Shown here: piece by piece, positions 36,255 to 45,185 of the stretch | Position numbering within the stretch: the stretch's first letter is position 1 | Layout: every line of letters starts with the position of its first letter | Assembly (NCBI RefSeq): GCF_000964425.1 | Contig: NZ_BANF01000031.1 | Location: 124,001 to 188,000 of the forward strand | Length of the DNA: 64,000 bases | Direction of reading: 5' to 3' | Source: Komagataeibacter intermedius TF2 | GTDB lineage: Bacteria; Pseudomonadota; Alphaproteobacteria; Acetobacterales; Acetobacteraceae | Position numbers and translations under genes: made by a program | Notes under the pieces: generated by a model | What the model was told of the DNA's origin: nothing | Database searches by the model: none | Seen by the model: the letters and a program-made list of their open reading frames with translations, nothing else

Positions 36255-37009
36255 CCCTGTTGCGGGCCAACGGCGTCTCGCTCAGGCGCGGGGGGAGAGC
36301 TGTCGTGTCCGGCGCGTCCCTGACGCTGGGAAAAGGACGGGTTGTCGGCCTGATCGGGCCGAACGGGGCGGGGAAAAGCACGTTCATGCGCATGCTGGCG
36401 GGACTGCAGGCCCCGGATTGCGGGCAGATCGACCTTCTGGGTCGGAACATAGGCCAGATCCCGCCCGGATTGCGGGCCAGACAGCTTGCCTTCATGCCGC
36501 AGGACGGGGAAAAACCGCCCCCCATGTCCGTCCGTTCGCTGGTGGCCCTCGGGCGCATGCCGCATGGGCAGATGAATGCGCAGGCCGCGCGGCACCCGGC
36601 GGTTACACACGCACTGGCGGCAACCGGCCTGCAGAACCTGTGTGCCCGCCCGGCCAGCCACCTGTCCGGTGGGGAACGGGCGCGCATGAACCTGGCGCGT
36701 GCGCTGGCGACCGACACACCGGTCATACTGGCCGATGAACCGATTGCAGCTCTCGACCCGGCCCATGCCCTGTCCATGATGCACCTGTTCCGCCAGCAGG
36801 CGGGGCAGGGCAAGGGGGTGGTCATCGTGCTGCATGATCTGGTCCTGGCAACCCGGTTCTGTGATGACCTGGTGCTGATGGACAGGGGATCGGTCATCCG
36901 CCACGGGTCGCCCATGCAGGTGCTTGATGATGACATCATGCGCACGGTTTACGGTGTCACGGTCCGGCGGGTGGGGGACGCCATCGTGCCATGGGCGCTG
37001 TGCCGGTAA
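36251..37009 (+). CDS. btuD: ABC transporter ATPase, BtuD-like
   Basis: The gene encodes 252 residues from ATG 36251; the frame is open far upstream, but that part is btuC read in another frame. It has Walker A GPNGAGKST, the Q-loop region FMPQDGEK, the signature HLSGGERARMNLA, Walker B VILADEPIAALD, and the H-loop VIVLHDL. It energises cobalamin import with BtuC. It is the last gene of btuB-F-C-D, followed by a large hairpin at 37051-37100. Confidence 0.93.
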   Translation: MTLLRANGVSLRRGGRAVVSGASLTLGKGRVVGLIGPNGAGKSTFMRMLAGLQAPDCGQIDLLGRNIGQIPPGLRARQLAFMPQDGEKPPPMSVRSLVALGRMPHGQMNAQAARHPAVTHALAATGLQNLCARPASHLSGGERARMNLARALATDTPVILADEPIAALDPAHALSMMHLFRQQAGQGKGVVIVLHDLVLATRFCDDLVLMDRGSVIRHGSPMQVLDDDIMRTVYGVTVRRVGDAIVPWALCR

Positions 37010-37050
37010 TGTCGCCCGCCTGCCGGTTGCGTTGCGATCGGGATGCCGTT

Positions 37051-37100
37051 CCGGCGTGACTGGGAAACGGGACGACGGTCGTGGCCCGTTTCCACGCCGG
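37051..37100. terminator. Long hairpin between converging btuD and phosphatase genes
   Basis: Inner arms GGAAACGGG (37063-37071) and CCCGTTTCC (37085-37093) are extended by outer arms CCGGCGT (37051-37057) and ACGCCGG (37094-37100). It lies between two converging genes and likely stops transcription from both sides. Confidence 0.65.
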
Positions 37101-37108
37101 GGCGCATG

Positions 37109-38020
37109 TTACAGCGGGCTATGCCGCGCGGCGTCACTTTCAATGGCGCAGGCCGGGTCCTGAGATCCCACGGCATCGCGCCGGCGTGCCGTCAGTTCGC
37201 TGCGGGCCTGTTCCATATCCGCGCGGAAGGCGGGACTGCCGTGCATGGCCGCGATTTCGGCGGCCCCCACCATGTAACCTGCCTGCACATCGCTTTCCCA
37301 ATGCACGCCGCATACGATCCGGCTTTCGCCAAAGACGCGGCCGCGCTGCAATATCGGCGTCGCGCGGTCGGGCAGCAGTTCCGCCAGGACCAGCGCGATG
37401 CTCCAGCCCAGCATGGTATGGCCGGATGGATAGGCCCCCGATGTCGCCAGATGGGCACGGTCATCTTCCGTGCAGATCGGCTGTCCATTGCCGACAAACG
37501 GGCGGGGGCGGTGCCAGTAGGCCTTGCTTTTGCGCATGTCGGGGGCTTCGGACATATCCATCGTATGGATCAGCGCCGCAAGGTGCGGTGTGGCGGCGGT
37601 GCTCAGATTCTGGCCTGCGGCACAGGAAAACGCATGCAGAAGCGCGTCTTCATGCAGGTCGGCATCCGACGTGGCCAGTGCCCAGCGCGGCGTGCCCTTT
37701 AGCGCACGGGTGGAGGTGAAGGCGCGGTCATCCGTGTGCTGCCGGGCGGTGCCGGGTTGGGGTGGGGGCGGCAGGTATTGCGTTCCGTCGGGCTGCATGG
37801 CGGGTGTCAGGTATCCGCCGTCCGGCCCGCTGGCGGGTGGTTCCGCCGCGATGCCCATGCCGCCACCCAGCAGCATGGCGGACAGGCAGATGCCCATTCC
37901 CCCCATCCATGACCATCCGCGTCGTGGCGCAGGAACAGGCACGCGGGCAGGTGCACCATATGTTGCCGGTGCGGGCGCAGGGGGCAGGGATGTATCGGGA
38001 AAGCGTTTGGTGGACATCAT
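37109..38020 (-). CDS. Class A non-specific acid phosphatase (PAP2 superfamily)
   Basis: The protein has about 303 residues. The catalytic motifs are complete: KAYWHRPRPF (K-x6-RP), a central YPSGHT (PSGH) and SRIVCGVHWESD (SR-x5-H-x3-D). The family is periplasmic and hydrolyses many phosphomonoesters. The N-terminus is odd: a Pro/Ala-rich stretch of about 35 residues precedes a hydrophobic segment (ICLSAMLLGGGMGIAAE), so ATG 37906 just before it may be the true start. The upstream starts lack ribosome sites. A Pro-rich linker (YLPPPPQPG) separates leader and domain. Confidence 0.88.
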   Translation of the reverse strand: MMSTKRFPDTSLPPAPAPATYGAPARVPVPAPRRGWSWMGGMGICLSAMLLGGGMGIAAEPPASGPDGGYLTPAMQPDGTQYLPPPPQPGTARQHTDDRAFTSTRALKGTPRWALATSDADLHEDALLHAFSCAAGQNLSTAATPHLAALIHTMDMSEAPDMRKSKAYWHRPRPFVGNGQPICTEDDRAHLATSGAYPSGHTMLGWSIALVLAELLPDRATPILQRGRVFGESRIVCGVHWESDVQAGYMVGAAEIAAMHGSPAFRADMEQARSELTARRRDAVGSQDPACAIESDAARHSPL

Positions 38021-38478
38021 GGGACCATCTGCATGCATGACAGGAAAAGGACGTGCGGATGACCGCGCGTGTTGATAAAAAACGGGAAAATCATACCAGC
38101 AGGACTGTCCGGAACGAGCACTTTGTACTGGCACGGTCAAAATTTCATGAAATCGTCATAAATGTTTTCCGGGTGTCGGCTGTTTTGAGAACAGGCGACG
38201 TTTCCCGGAACTTTCTGGAAGAACGCTTCATCAAAAACGTTCAGCAGATTGACAGGATGCGTCATGAACCGATGGTTTCAGACAGGTTCAAAGTAAAGGC
38301 ATCACATATTGGCAAGGCGCTGCTTCGCTCCGCCGCCCTGTCTGCCCTGTGCGCCCCGGCGCGGCGGGGTATCCGGCCAGACGTGAAAAGAAAGGGGGGG
38401 AACACGCGCAGACGTGTCCGCGCATCGGGTGTTATTCTTGCTACGGTTGCCGCCTTCATAATGAAGAAGGAAGTTGTC
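38021..38478. other. Divergent intergenic region, no gene seen
   Basis: About 460 bases lie between the acid phosphatase and gluconate 5-dehydrogenase. The dehydrogenase frame is open throughout, but the extra 142 residues show no family match, so I leave them out. It should contain promoters of both genes. No operator or RNA is recognised. Confidence 0.45.
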
Positions 38479-39249
38479 ATGCAGGATAATCCCCTTTTTT
38501 CACTGGCGGGACGACGCGCGCTGGTAACCGGCGCGTCACGTGGGATCGGGCTGACGCTGGCGCGTGGGCTGGGGCAGTTCGGGGCAAAAATCGTGCTGAA
38601 CGGGCGCAATTCCGAACCATTGGCCACCGCACGCGACATGCTGGCGGGGGAAGGGCTGGATGTCACGACCGCCGCGTTTGACGTGACGGATCAGGACGCC
38701 GTCATCGCCGGGGTTGAAAACATAGAATATGAACAGGGCCCGATTGATATCCTGATAAATAATGCCGGCATCCAGCGCCGCGCGCCGCTGGACCAGTTCA
38801 GCCGGGCCGACTGGGACGCGCTGATATCAACCAACCTGAACGCGGTATTCTTTGTAGGGCAGGCCGTGGCCCGCCACATGCTGCCGCGTGGGCGTGGGAA
38901 GATCGTCAATATCTGTTCGGTACAGAGCGAACTGGCGCGACCGGGTATCGCGCCCTACACCGCAACCAAGGGCGCGGTCAAAAACCTGACCAAAGGCATG
39001 GCGACCGACTGGGCACGCCATGGCCTGCAGATCAACGGTCTCGCGCCCGGCTATTTCAAGACGGAAATGAACGAAAAGCTGGTGGCCGATCAGGTCTTCA
39101 CCCAATGGCTGTGCCAGCGCACGCCCGCGGGCCGCTGGGGCAATGTGGAGGAACTGGTGGGGGCTGCGGTCTTTCTGTCGTCGGATGCGTCAAGTTTTGT
39201 AAACGGACATGTTATCATGGTGGATGGCGGCATTACGGCGTCTGTCTGA
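38479..39249 (+). CDS. Gluconate 5-dehydrogenase (SDR family)
   Basis: The gene encodes 256 residues from ATG 38479, preceded by AAGGAAG; the size equals the cytoplasmic 5-keto-D-gluconate reductase of Gluconobacter. The opening MQDNPLFSLAGRRALVTGAS is typical. The cofactor motif is TGASRGIG, with NNAGIQRR after it. The active site is Ser in CSVQSEL and Tyr/Lys in PYTATKGAVKNL, and it ends DGGITASV. It interconverts gluconate and 5-ketogluconate with NADP(H) in the cytoplasm. It is monocistronic, converging on a small lipoprotein gene. Confidence 0.92.
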   Translation: MQDNPLFSLAGRRALVTGASRGIGLTLARGLGQFGAKIVLNGRNSEPLATARDMLAGEGLDVTTAAFDVTDQDAVIAGVENIEYEQGPIDILINNAGIQRRAPLDQFSRADWDALISTNLNAVFFVGQAVARHMLPRGRGKIVNICSVQSELARPGIAPYTATKGAVKNLTKGMATDWARHGLQINGLAPGYFKTEMNEKLVADQVFTQWLCQRTPAGRWGNVEELVGAAVFLSSDASSFVNGHVIMVDGGITASV

Positions 39250-39272
39250 CCCGTTCTGTCCGTTCATTCCTG

Positions 39273-39473
39273 CTACCACCCCATGTTCCCCGGCCCGCTC
39301 CAGCCGCCGCCCAGGCTGCCCCAGTCCCCCTGTGGGCCGCCATTGCCGTGGTCGGCGGCCACGCGGGCATTACGGTCCATGCGCGGATCATCACGGTCCG
39401 CGCAGCCTGACAGCGCCGCCATCAGGGCAAGGACGGCCAGTACGGGGACAATACGAAGGCGGGCGGACATCAT
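39273..39473 (-). CDS. Small Gly-rich lipoprotein
   Basis: The protein has about 66 residues. A hydrophobic leader (RIVPVLAVLALMAALSGC) ends in a lipobox-like LSGC, so the Cys should be lipidated. The mature part is short, charged then Gly/Trp-rich (DRDDPRMDRNARVAAD, then WGSLGGGWSGPG). Start 39473 (or 39470) is chosen for the leader. I do not recognise a family beyond small acetic acid bacterial lipoproteins. It lies at the 3' end of the iron operon, which ends 18 bases on the other side of 39551, and could be a separate gene. Confidence 0.6.
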   Translation of the reverse strand: MMSARLRIVPVLAVLALMAALSGCADRDDPRMDRNARVAADHGNGGPQGDWGSLGGGWSGPGNMGW

Positions 39474-39550
39474 GCCCACCGTTATGCCGCGCGCATGGGC
39501 GGGAGGGAAGGGGTGCATCCCCCCCATGGCCATGCGGGGCTTCTGTCATG

Positions 39551-40234
39551 TCACAGTTCGGACCATTGCCGCAGCAGGTTATGATAGGTTGCCGTCAGCC
39601 CCAGCACGGCCGGGTGATCGTCGGGCAGGTTCCTGCGGGTTTCAATAATGGACTGGTCAAATTGGTACAGCAGCGTGCGTTGGACATCGTTGCGTATCAT
39701 GGACTGTGACCAGAAGAATGACGCCCACCGGCTGCCGCGCGTCACTTCGCGCACGCTGTGCAGGCTGGTTGCGGGATAAAGCACCATATCGCCTGCGGGC
39801 ACGCGGATTTCCTGCGTGCCGTAGGTATCCTGAATCAGCAGTTCGCCCCCGTCATATTCATCCAGGTCGCTCAGGAACAGGGTGGACGACACATCGGTGC
39901 GGATGCGGAAGCCCGTGCCCGGCAGGGGGCGGATGGCGTTATCAACATGGGTATGAAACCGCATGCCTTCGTCATAGCGGTTGAACAGGGGCGGAAAGAC
40001 CCGCAACGGCAGTGCCGCGCTGTTGAATGTCGGGTTGCGGCCCAGCGCCTGCAGGATAAGGTCCGCCAGTTCCATGCCTTCCCGGCTGTCATGGGGGATC
40101 TGCAGGTTGAATTTCGCCTTGGCGGACTGGTCGCCTGCCGTCACCCTGCCATCGACCCACCGGGATTTTTCCAGTACGGTACGGCAGTACGTGATTTCCT
40201 GCCGGGTCAGCAGGGCGGGGATGTGGATCAGCAT
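39551..40234 (-). CDS. piuC: Fe(II)/2-oxoglutarate-dependent PKHD-type hydroxylase, PiuC-like
   Basis: The 227-residue protein has the PKHD-type prolyl-4-hydroxylase core. The iron ligands are the His and Asp of RFHTHVDNAI and the distal His of TSLHSVREVTRG; the Arg of that segment binds 2-oxoglutarate. FSDLDEYDGGEL-type strands (here LSDLDEYDGGELLI) are PiuC-typical. PiuC genes usually sit beside TonB-dependent catecholate siderophore receptors, as here, where it is the last gene of receptor-Sel1-DUF4405-piuC. The substrate of the family is not firmly known. Expression is expected to be iron-repressed from the box at 43870. Confidence 0.92.
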   Translation of the reverse strand: MLIHIPALLTRQEITYCRTVLEKSRWVDGRVTAGDQSAKAKFNLQIPHDSREGMELADLILQALGRNPTFNSAALPLRVFPPLFNRYDEGMRFHTHVDNAIRPLPGTGFRIRTDVSSTLFLSDLDEYDGGELLIQDTYGTQEIRVPAGDMVLYPATSLHSVREVTRGSRWASFFWSQSMIRNDVQRTLLYQFDQSIIETRRNLPDDHPAVLGLTATYHNLLRQWSEL

Positions 40235-40268
40235 CGGCGTTCTCCGCGTGGGTGTGCTTGCGGCCCGT

Positions 40269-40775
40269 TCAATGCCGGTGGCCTGAACCGTGGGGCAGGA
40301 TCTTCAGCAGGACATCATTGGGCCGCTGCCGGGCGTCCATTGCGATCTGTTCCAGTGTCTCATCGGTGGATTGGACATGATAACCCGCATGCGCCAGACG
40401 GTCGGCCAGTTCGTCCGGCGATGCATGAAGCAGGGGCGCAAGCGTGGTCAGCGGCGCATGTGTCAGGACAGGAAACAGCCGCTGGGCCGGATTGCCGCCC
40501 GCATGTCCCGTCATCACCATGAACCCGCCCGCAGCAAGCAGGCACGCGCCGCAGGCGACCAGCATGGAGGGATTGCGGAAATACAGCAGGAACTGTGCCC
40601 AGTTGCGCCAGACATGCGCGACGAACGGCACCAGCAGCACCATGCTCAGCCACGTGTGCATTGAATGGAACAGGCCCGGCATCCAGTGGAAGAACAGGGC
40701 CGTGCCCGATATGGCCGAAACCACGAACAGCCCCGTAATGAACGGGGTCGAATACTTTTTTACAATCAGGTTCAT
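40269..40775 (-). CDS. DUF4405-type small membrane protein
   Basis: The 168-residue protein has three or four predicted membrane helices in its first half (PFITGLFVVSAISGTALFF, HTWLSMVLLVPFVAHVWRNW, then MLVACGACLLAAGGFMVM). His residues within and next to the helices (FHSMHTW, AHVWRNW) could bind heme. The pattern fits DUF4405, related to cytochrome b561-like membrane proteins. The second half is soluble (TLAPLLHASPDELADRL, TDETLEQIAMDARQ). It lies inside the iron operon, so a role as a membrane reductase step in iron release is plausible but not shown. Confidence 0.75.
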   Translation of the reverse strand: MNLIVKKYSTPFITGLFVVSAISGTALFFHWMPGLFHSMHTWLSMVLLVPFVAHVWRNWAQFLLYFRNPSMLVACGACLLAAGGFMVMTGHAGGNPAQRLFPVLTHAPLTTLAPLLHASPDELADRLAHAGYHVQSTDETLEQIAMDARQRPNDVLLKILPHGSGHRH

Positions 40776-40794
40776 CTGTAGTTCCATATTATTA

Positions 40795-41460
40795 TTATGA
40801 CCCGGTCGCGTGGCGGGAAGGCGGGTGATCCAGCCGCCCGGCCGCCTGCGTGGCCAGCAGGCGCAGCGCGGGGTCCGTTACGCCATTCAGCAGGTGGATG
40901 ATGGCGCGGAACACATCGCCAAATCCCTGTTCCAGCGCCACGCGTATCCAGTGTGCTGCGGCCGGGCCGTCGCCTGTGGCCAGATGCAGCCGACCCAGGT
41001 TGAGGGCGCCCCAGCAGTCCCCCCCCATGGCGGCGGCATGGAAAAACAGGGGGGCAGACCGGGGGGACACCATCGCGCAGGTTCCATCTTCCGCCAGAAG
41101 GCCCAGCATGGTCAGCGCCTTTGCCACCCCGCCACGCGCGGCCATGGCATACAGGTCGCCCGCCCGGTCCGGGTCGCCCGCCACCCCGCGCCCCGCCATG
41201 TACAGGTCGGCCAGGTTGAACGCCGCCCACGGATCACCGGCATACGCGGCCTTGTGGAAATACATGGCCGCCGCAGCCGGGTTGCACGCGGTCCCCCAGC
41301 CGCGTTCATAGGCGCGGCCCAGCATGTTCAGGGCGCGCGGTTCGCCACTGCGTGCCGCGGCCTCGAACATCATGAAAGCGTCCTGCAGGCGACCGTGGTC
41401 CAGATGGATCTGTCCCAGCATGAGCTGCGTTTCCACAACGGAAATCGGGGGGGTGTCCAT
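40795..41460 (-). CDS. Sel1-repeat (TPR-like) protein
   Basis: The 221-residue helical-repeat protein has about five Sel1-like units of 36 residues. The pattern A-x-x-x-LG-x-x-Y/H-x-x-G-x-G is visible in ALNMLGRAYERGWG, AAFNLADLYMAGRGV, ALTMLGLLAEDG and ALNLGRLHLATGDG. There is no signal peptide, so it should be cytoplasmic. Such genes commonly accompany PiuC and TonB receptors. The role is presumed to be protein-protein interaction. It starts 12 bases after the receptor stop, in the iron operon. A weak ribosome site suggests coupling to the receptor. Confidence 0.88.
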   Translation of the reverse strand: MDTPPISVVETQLMLGQIHLDHGRLQDAFMMFEAAARSGEPRALNMLGRAYERGWGTACNPAAAAMYFHKAAYAGDPWAAFNLADLYMAGRGVAGDPDRAGDLYAMAARGGVAKALTMLGLLAEDGTCAMVSPRSAPLFFHAAAMGGDCWGALNLGRLHLATGDGPAAAHWIRVALEQGFGDVFRAIIHLLNGVTDPALRLLATQAAGRLDHPPSRHATGS

Positions 41461-41472
41461 GGCCGTATACGA

Positions 41473-43782
41473 TCAGAACGTGATGCCGATATTGCCAAGG
41501 AAATACCGTCCGGGCGAGGGAACCGCGCGCGACCCGGAAAATGATGATGCATAATTCAGCCGGTTGGTTATGTTATTGGCGTTGAAGGATACCCGGTAAT
41601 GCCTGTACTCCCATGACACCATGCCGTTCAGGTTGAAGGTATAGGGCATGCGCGCGGTATTGGTCGTATCCGGTCCCGCCCAGTAGCCAGACGAATACTG
41701 CGCCCCGCCACCAACCTTCAGGCTACCCCATTGCGGACGCAGCAGCGCGCGCGACAGGTCGTACGATGTCCAGACCGACATGTTGTTATGCGGGACCTGT
41801 GGCGCTGTCCGGCCATTATCGCCCGTATTGCTGTGTGTGACCCGGCCATCCATGTAGGAATAGGAGGCAAAGACCTGCCAGTCGTGCGTGATCCTGCCGT
41901 CCGCGCTCAGTTCCACGCCACGGATGCGGCGGCCGCTGCCGGAATCGGCAAAGCCGGTTTCCATGTCGCCATTCACGTCATAATAGCGCGAATTGTTTTC
42001 GCTGATCTGGAAAAAGGACACTGTGGTGCCAAGGCGCTTGTGAAAGAAGTCGGATTTGTTGCCGAATTCGAACAGGTCGCTGCGCTGTGGTGACAGGTTG
42101 ACGCCGTTCTGCGCCACGTCGCCCGCCTGCGGCTTGATGGTGACGAGGGAGGAGACATCAGTGCCCACGGGTTTGTACGACCGCGCAAAGGTGAAGTAAA
42201 AGGACGTATCGCGCAGCGGTGAATACATGATGCTGGCCGAAGGGCTCCAGCGGTCGGATTTCTGCTCCGCGCGGCCCCGGCTGGCGGTGGCGTTGCTGTA
42301 ATAGGTGCTGGCGAAGGAATCCCACCGCGCCGTGCCGAACAGGGAAAGCTGCCGCGTCAGCTGGATGCGGTCGGCAAAAAACAGCCCCAGGTCACGTGCG
42401 TTCGCATTGCCGTACCCCGATGCGGGAAAGCTTACGGACGTGCCGGAATAGGTATATTGCGGGTTGCGGATCGTCTGGTCATTCACCCGGTTGGTGAAGC
42501 TGCCCGGCCAGCGGGAGTCACTGGCGTAATTGATATCGACCCCGGCCTTGATGTCATGGTGCATGAAGCCCGTATTGAAGCGCGCGCGCCCCATCAGCAC
42601 GTTCTGCACGCCCCAGCCTTCCTGCCGGTATGCCGCGCCGCCACCCGCGCCATAGGGAAGGGCGTAATTGGCGCCGGACAGGATGGCGGCGGCACATGCC
42701 CCCGAACAGGCGGCGGGCGTGGTGGCGGTGTAATCACGCTGGTACAGGCTGAGCCGCGTATCGTTGGTCAGCGTGAACCAGCGCGTAATGTCGGATTTGA
42801 GTGCCGATGTCAGCGTATGGATGTTGGAACGGTCAAAGTCGAAGCTGCGGGTATAGCTTGTATTGCGCGCCACGCCGTATTCGGTAATGGGGCGATAGAT
42901 GCCGTTTACCTGTATCATGCTGACACCGTAATCGGGTCTGCTGTTACTGTTCAGCCACTGCCATGTCAGGTGCCATGATGTTTTGCTGCGCAATCCGACG
43001 CCAAAATCAACCGCCGCACCGTAACGGTTGGATGTCACGTTGTCCCGGTCAACCACGTCCTGCCGGTTGAACATGCCGTTGACGCGAATGGCCATGTCTT
43101 CGTTGATCTGGTAGTTGATGTCCCCCACGCCACGGTACAGCGGACCGCTGCCAAAGGACTGGTCATAACTGTAGCTGGTGCCCGCATGGGCATGTTTCTG
43201 GCTCTGGTTGATGACGCCGCCGACATTGCCCGCGCCAAAATATTCGCCCGATGGCCCCTTTATGACCTCGATACTTTCAGTATTGAAGGTATCGCGCGTA
43301 TAGGTGCCGAAATCGCGCAGTCCGTCGGTATAGATATCCTGCCGCGCCTGCAGGCCGCGAATACGGAACTGATCCCCGTTCAGGCCGCCAGCGCCCTCGC
43401 CGGTGGACAGGGTAATGCCCGGAACATTGGCCAGCGCCTGATCCAGCGTAAAGGCGCGCTGCTGTCTGATCAGTTCCTGCGGTACGACGGTAATGGTCTG
43501 CGGCGTATCACGCACCCGGTCGGGCATGCGTGAAATGTGCAGGATCTCACTGTTTGTATTGCCCGATGCGTATCCCGCATCCGGCGCATCCACATGCCCG
43601 CCCACGCGCACGGTGGACAGGTGGATGGTGCTGTTCGATGCATTGGGCTGGTCAGGGGGCGTGGTGTCGTCGGCGCTGGCTTCGCTGGCGCCCGCGCCAA
43701 TGCCCATGGTCATGCCAAGGGCTACGGCGACACGCAGGCCCCTGGCCGGCGGGGGTGGGGGGGACTGGTCTGGCTGGCTCAT
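41473..43782 (-). CDS. TonB-dependent siderophore receptor, Fiu/PiuA-like
   Basis: The 769-residue outer-membrane receptor has a long N-terminal leader (Pro-rich, then GLRVAVALGMTMGIGAGASEASA). The plug domain (residues about 85-210) has VRDTPQTITVVPQELIRQQRAFTLDQALANVPGIT, QFRIRGLQARQDIYTDGLRD and IEVIKGPSGEYFGAGNVGGVINQ. The barrel ends FLGNIGITF with terminal Phe. The pattern fits catecholate siderophore receptors (Fiu, PiuA). GGGAG precedes ATG 43782. It heads the operon receptor-Sel1-DUF4405-piuC. A Fur-type inverted repeat lies 88 bases upstream. Confidence 0.93.
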   Translation of the reverse strand: MSQPDQSPPPPPARGLRVAVALGMTMGIGAGASEASADDTTPPDQPNASNSTIHLSTVRVGGHVDAPDAGYASGNTNSEILHISRMPDRVRDTPQTITVVPQELIRQQRAFTLDQALANVPGITLSTGEGAGGLNGDQFRIRGLQARQDIYTDGLRDFGTYTRDTFNTESIEVIKGPSGEYFGAGNVGGVINQSQKHAHAGTSYSYDQSFGSGPLYRGVGDINYQINEDMAIRVNGMFNRQDVVDRDNVTSNRYGAAVDFGVGLRSKTSWHLTWQWLNSNSRPDYGVSMIQVNGIYRPITEYGVARNTSYTRSFDFDRSNIHTLTSALKSDITRWFTLTNDTRLSLYQRDYTATTPAACSGACAAAILSGANYALPYGAGGGAAYRQEGWGVQNVLMGRARFNTGFMHHDIKAGVDINYASDSRWPGSFTNRVNDQTIRNPQYTYSGTSVSFPASGYGNANARDLGLFFADRIQLTRQLSLFGTARWDSFASTYYSNATASRGRAEQKSDRWSPSASIMYSPLRDTSFYFTFARSYKPVGTDVSSLVTIKPQAGDVAQNGVNLSPQRSDLFEFGNKSDFFHKRLGTTVSFFQISENNSRYYDVNGDMETGFADSGSGRRIRGVELSADGRITHDWQVFASYSYMDGRVTHSNTGDNGRTAPQVPHNNMSVWTSYDLSRALLRPQWGSLKVGGGAQYSSGYWAGPDTTNTARMPYTFNLNGMVSWEYRHYRVSFNANNITNRLNYASSFSGSRAVPSPGRYFLGNIGITF

Positions 43783-44477
43783 TCATTACTCCCGAAGCGT
43801 CATCCCGCAGGCGCGCCTCCTGAACACTGTGAAGGGAACAACGTGTTGATAGGGGGGAGTAGGTGAGAACGCAAATGATTCGCATCTTAGTCTGAAAGAA
43901 TAACTGCATGTGTTGCGTGCCGGGCACACGGGCCAATACTGAACAGATTTGTATAAAATATGAAATAATATGTAATCATGTTCGAAACGATGATGTTATA
44001 TCTCTGTAAGGCCTTGATTGTACAACCGGGAGCGGCGGGCCTGCGGAATGCAGGGGCCTGCGTGGTCGGCCCGGCGGGAGTGATGCGGTCGTGGCGGTGA
44101 CTTGCGCCCGGATTGAAAATCTGTCATCGGCGGGATTTTGGGCCGTTCATGGACGTGATGCGGCGCCACTGTCCTGCATGTCTTTTATGGTAAACCCGTG
44201 CCAGCCGGCATGAGATTTTGCATCTCTACCGCGCATGGCCCGACGGTGCCTGTTGCCCTTACGAAATATGTCTGACTGATAATCCGGTCGCGCAATGTGC
44301 CATGAATCCGTTGATGTGGTACGACCTGACACCTGCACGCCACCAGCACTGGACCGGGAATATCGTGACGGTCGTGACGAAGGGGGCGGGCAGACCATGA
44401 TGTGCGGTGGACCCATGTGTGACGCCGACCCTGCCCCCAGGATTGTCACCTGTCAGCTTCACCTTCAGGGGGCTGGG
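43783..44477. other. Intergenic region upstream of the siderophore receptor
   Basis: About 695 bases separate the receptor start from the 3' end of the parA-linked gene. Apart from the Fur-like box and an AT-rich promoter-like zone at 43930-44010, I see no gene. Short frames on both strands around 44150-44470 have no family-like content. Confidence 0.45.
43870..43884 (-). promoter_or_regulatory. Fur-like box of the siderophore receptor operon
   Basis: On the minus strand TGCGAAT-C-ATTTGCG forms a 7-1-7 inverted repeat with five of seven positions paired. It matches the general Fur pattern and lies 88 bases upstream of the receptor ATG. Iron-loaded Fur would repress the operon from here. Confidence 0.55.
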
Positions 44478-45185
44478 TCAGTCGTTGCTGAAGCCAAGCA
44501 GTTCCCCAAGCTCCGCAATGCGGGAGCGGACCGTGTGGAGGTCCTGGGCCAGTTGCTGTTCCCTGCGGACAAGACGGCGTCGTTCCTCACGCAGGGCTGC
44601 CAGATCCATGCGGGCGGCATCATTGACCGACGGCATGACTTCCCTGCGCAGGCTGGCAATTTCCTTGCGTGTGACATCGGGCCGGATCAGCCCACGTTCG
44701 TAGGCAAGTGTGAGCTGCTGGTCGTTCAGAAGCGTGATCTGGTATGCCGTACCATAACTGCCGGGGCATTTTTCCAACGGGATCCGGCCGCTTTCAACCG
44801 CGCGCGCAATCTGTCGGAACTGCGTTGCGGTTGCATCCGAAAAGGGGAACAGCCGATCTGATCCCGACCGAAGTTTCAGGTATTCCGCTTTCGACAGCAC
44901 ATTTTCCAGATCAAGCAGCGCGCGCCCGATCGACAGGAACGCATCCCTTGCCTGTCCCCAGCTTTCATTGATTTCGGTCCGGACCGCAAGGATGCGTGAA
45001 ACCTTGCCCTGATCGGACAGAAGGGACGTGCCTTCGAATACATCCCGGATCACCGCCACCACGTCGTCCTGCACCACAACCTGCGATGTCAGGGTTTCAG
45101 CGCGACTGTCGACCGGTTGCGGGGCGTCATCCTTTTCCAGAAGTTTCAGAAGTCTGCTACGACCGAGGCGCTGGCCCTTGCTCAC
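44478..45185 (-). CDS. ParA-linked protein with DUF3102-like helical region and coiled coil
   Basis: The protein has 235 residues from GTG 45185, whose GTGA overlaps the parA stop; ATG 45215 is an alternative. It takes the place of ParB but lacks the ParB nuclease-like domain. Residues about 75-150 (ALLDLENVLSKAEYLKL, then FPFSDATATQFRQIARA) resemble the DUF3102/ParB-HTH-like pattern seen in plasmid partition partners, and DVTRKEIASLRREV looks like the ParB linker motif. The C-terminus is a charged coiled coil (REERRRLVRREQQLAQDLHTV). It probably binds DNA and couples to ParA. The family is not firmly recognised. Confidence 0.72.
   Translation of the reverse strand: MSKGQRLGRSRLLKLLEKDDAPQPVDSRAETLTSQVVVQDDVVAVIRDVFEGTSLLSDQGKVSRILAVRTEINESWGQARDAFLSIGRALLDLENVLSKAEYLKLRSGSDRLFPFSDATATQFRQIARAVESGRIPLEKCPGSYGTAYQITLLNDQQLTLAYERGLIRPDVTRKEIASLRREVMPSVNDAARMDLAALREERRRLVRREQQLAQDLHTVRSRIAELGELLGFSND

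Noticed and set aside
38053-38478. 142-residue N-terminal extension of gluconate 5-dehydrogenase
   Set aside because: Not family-like; ATG 38479 has a good ribosome site and gives the known 256-residue length.
44147-44449. 100-residue minus-strand frame between the siderophore receptor and the parA pair
   Set aside because: No domain, no ribosome site and overlapping frames of equal length on the other strand.
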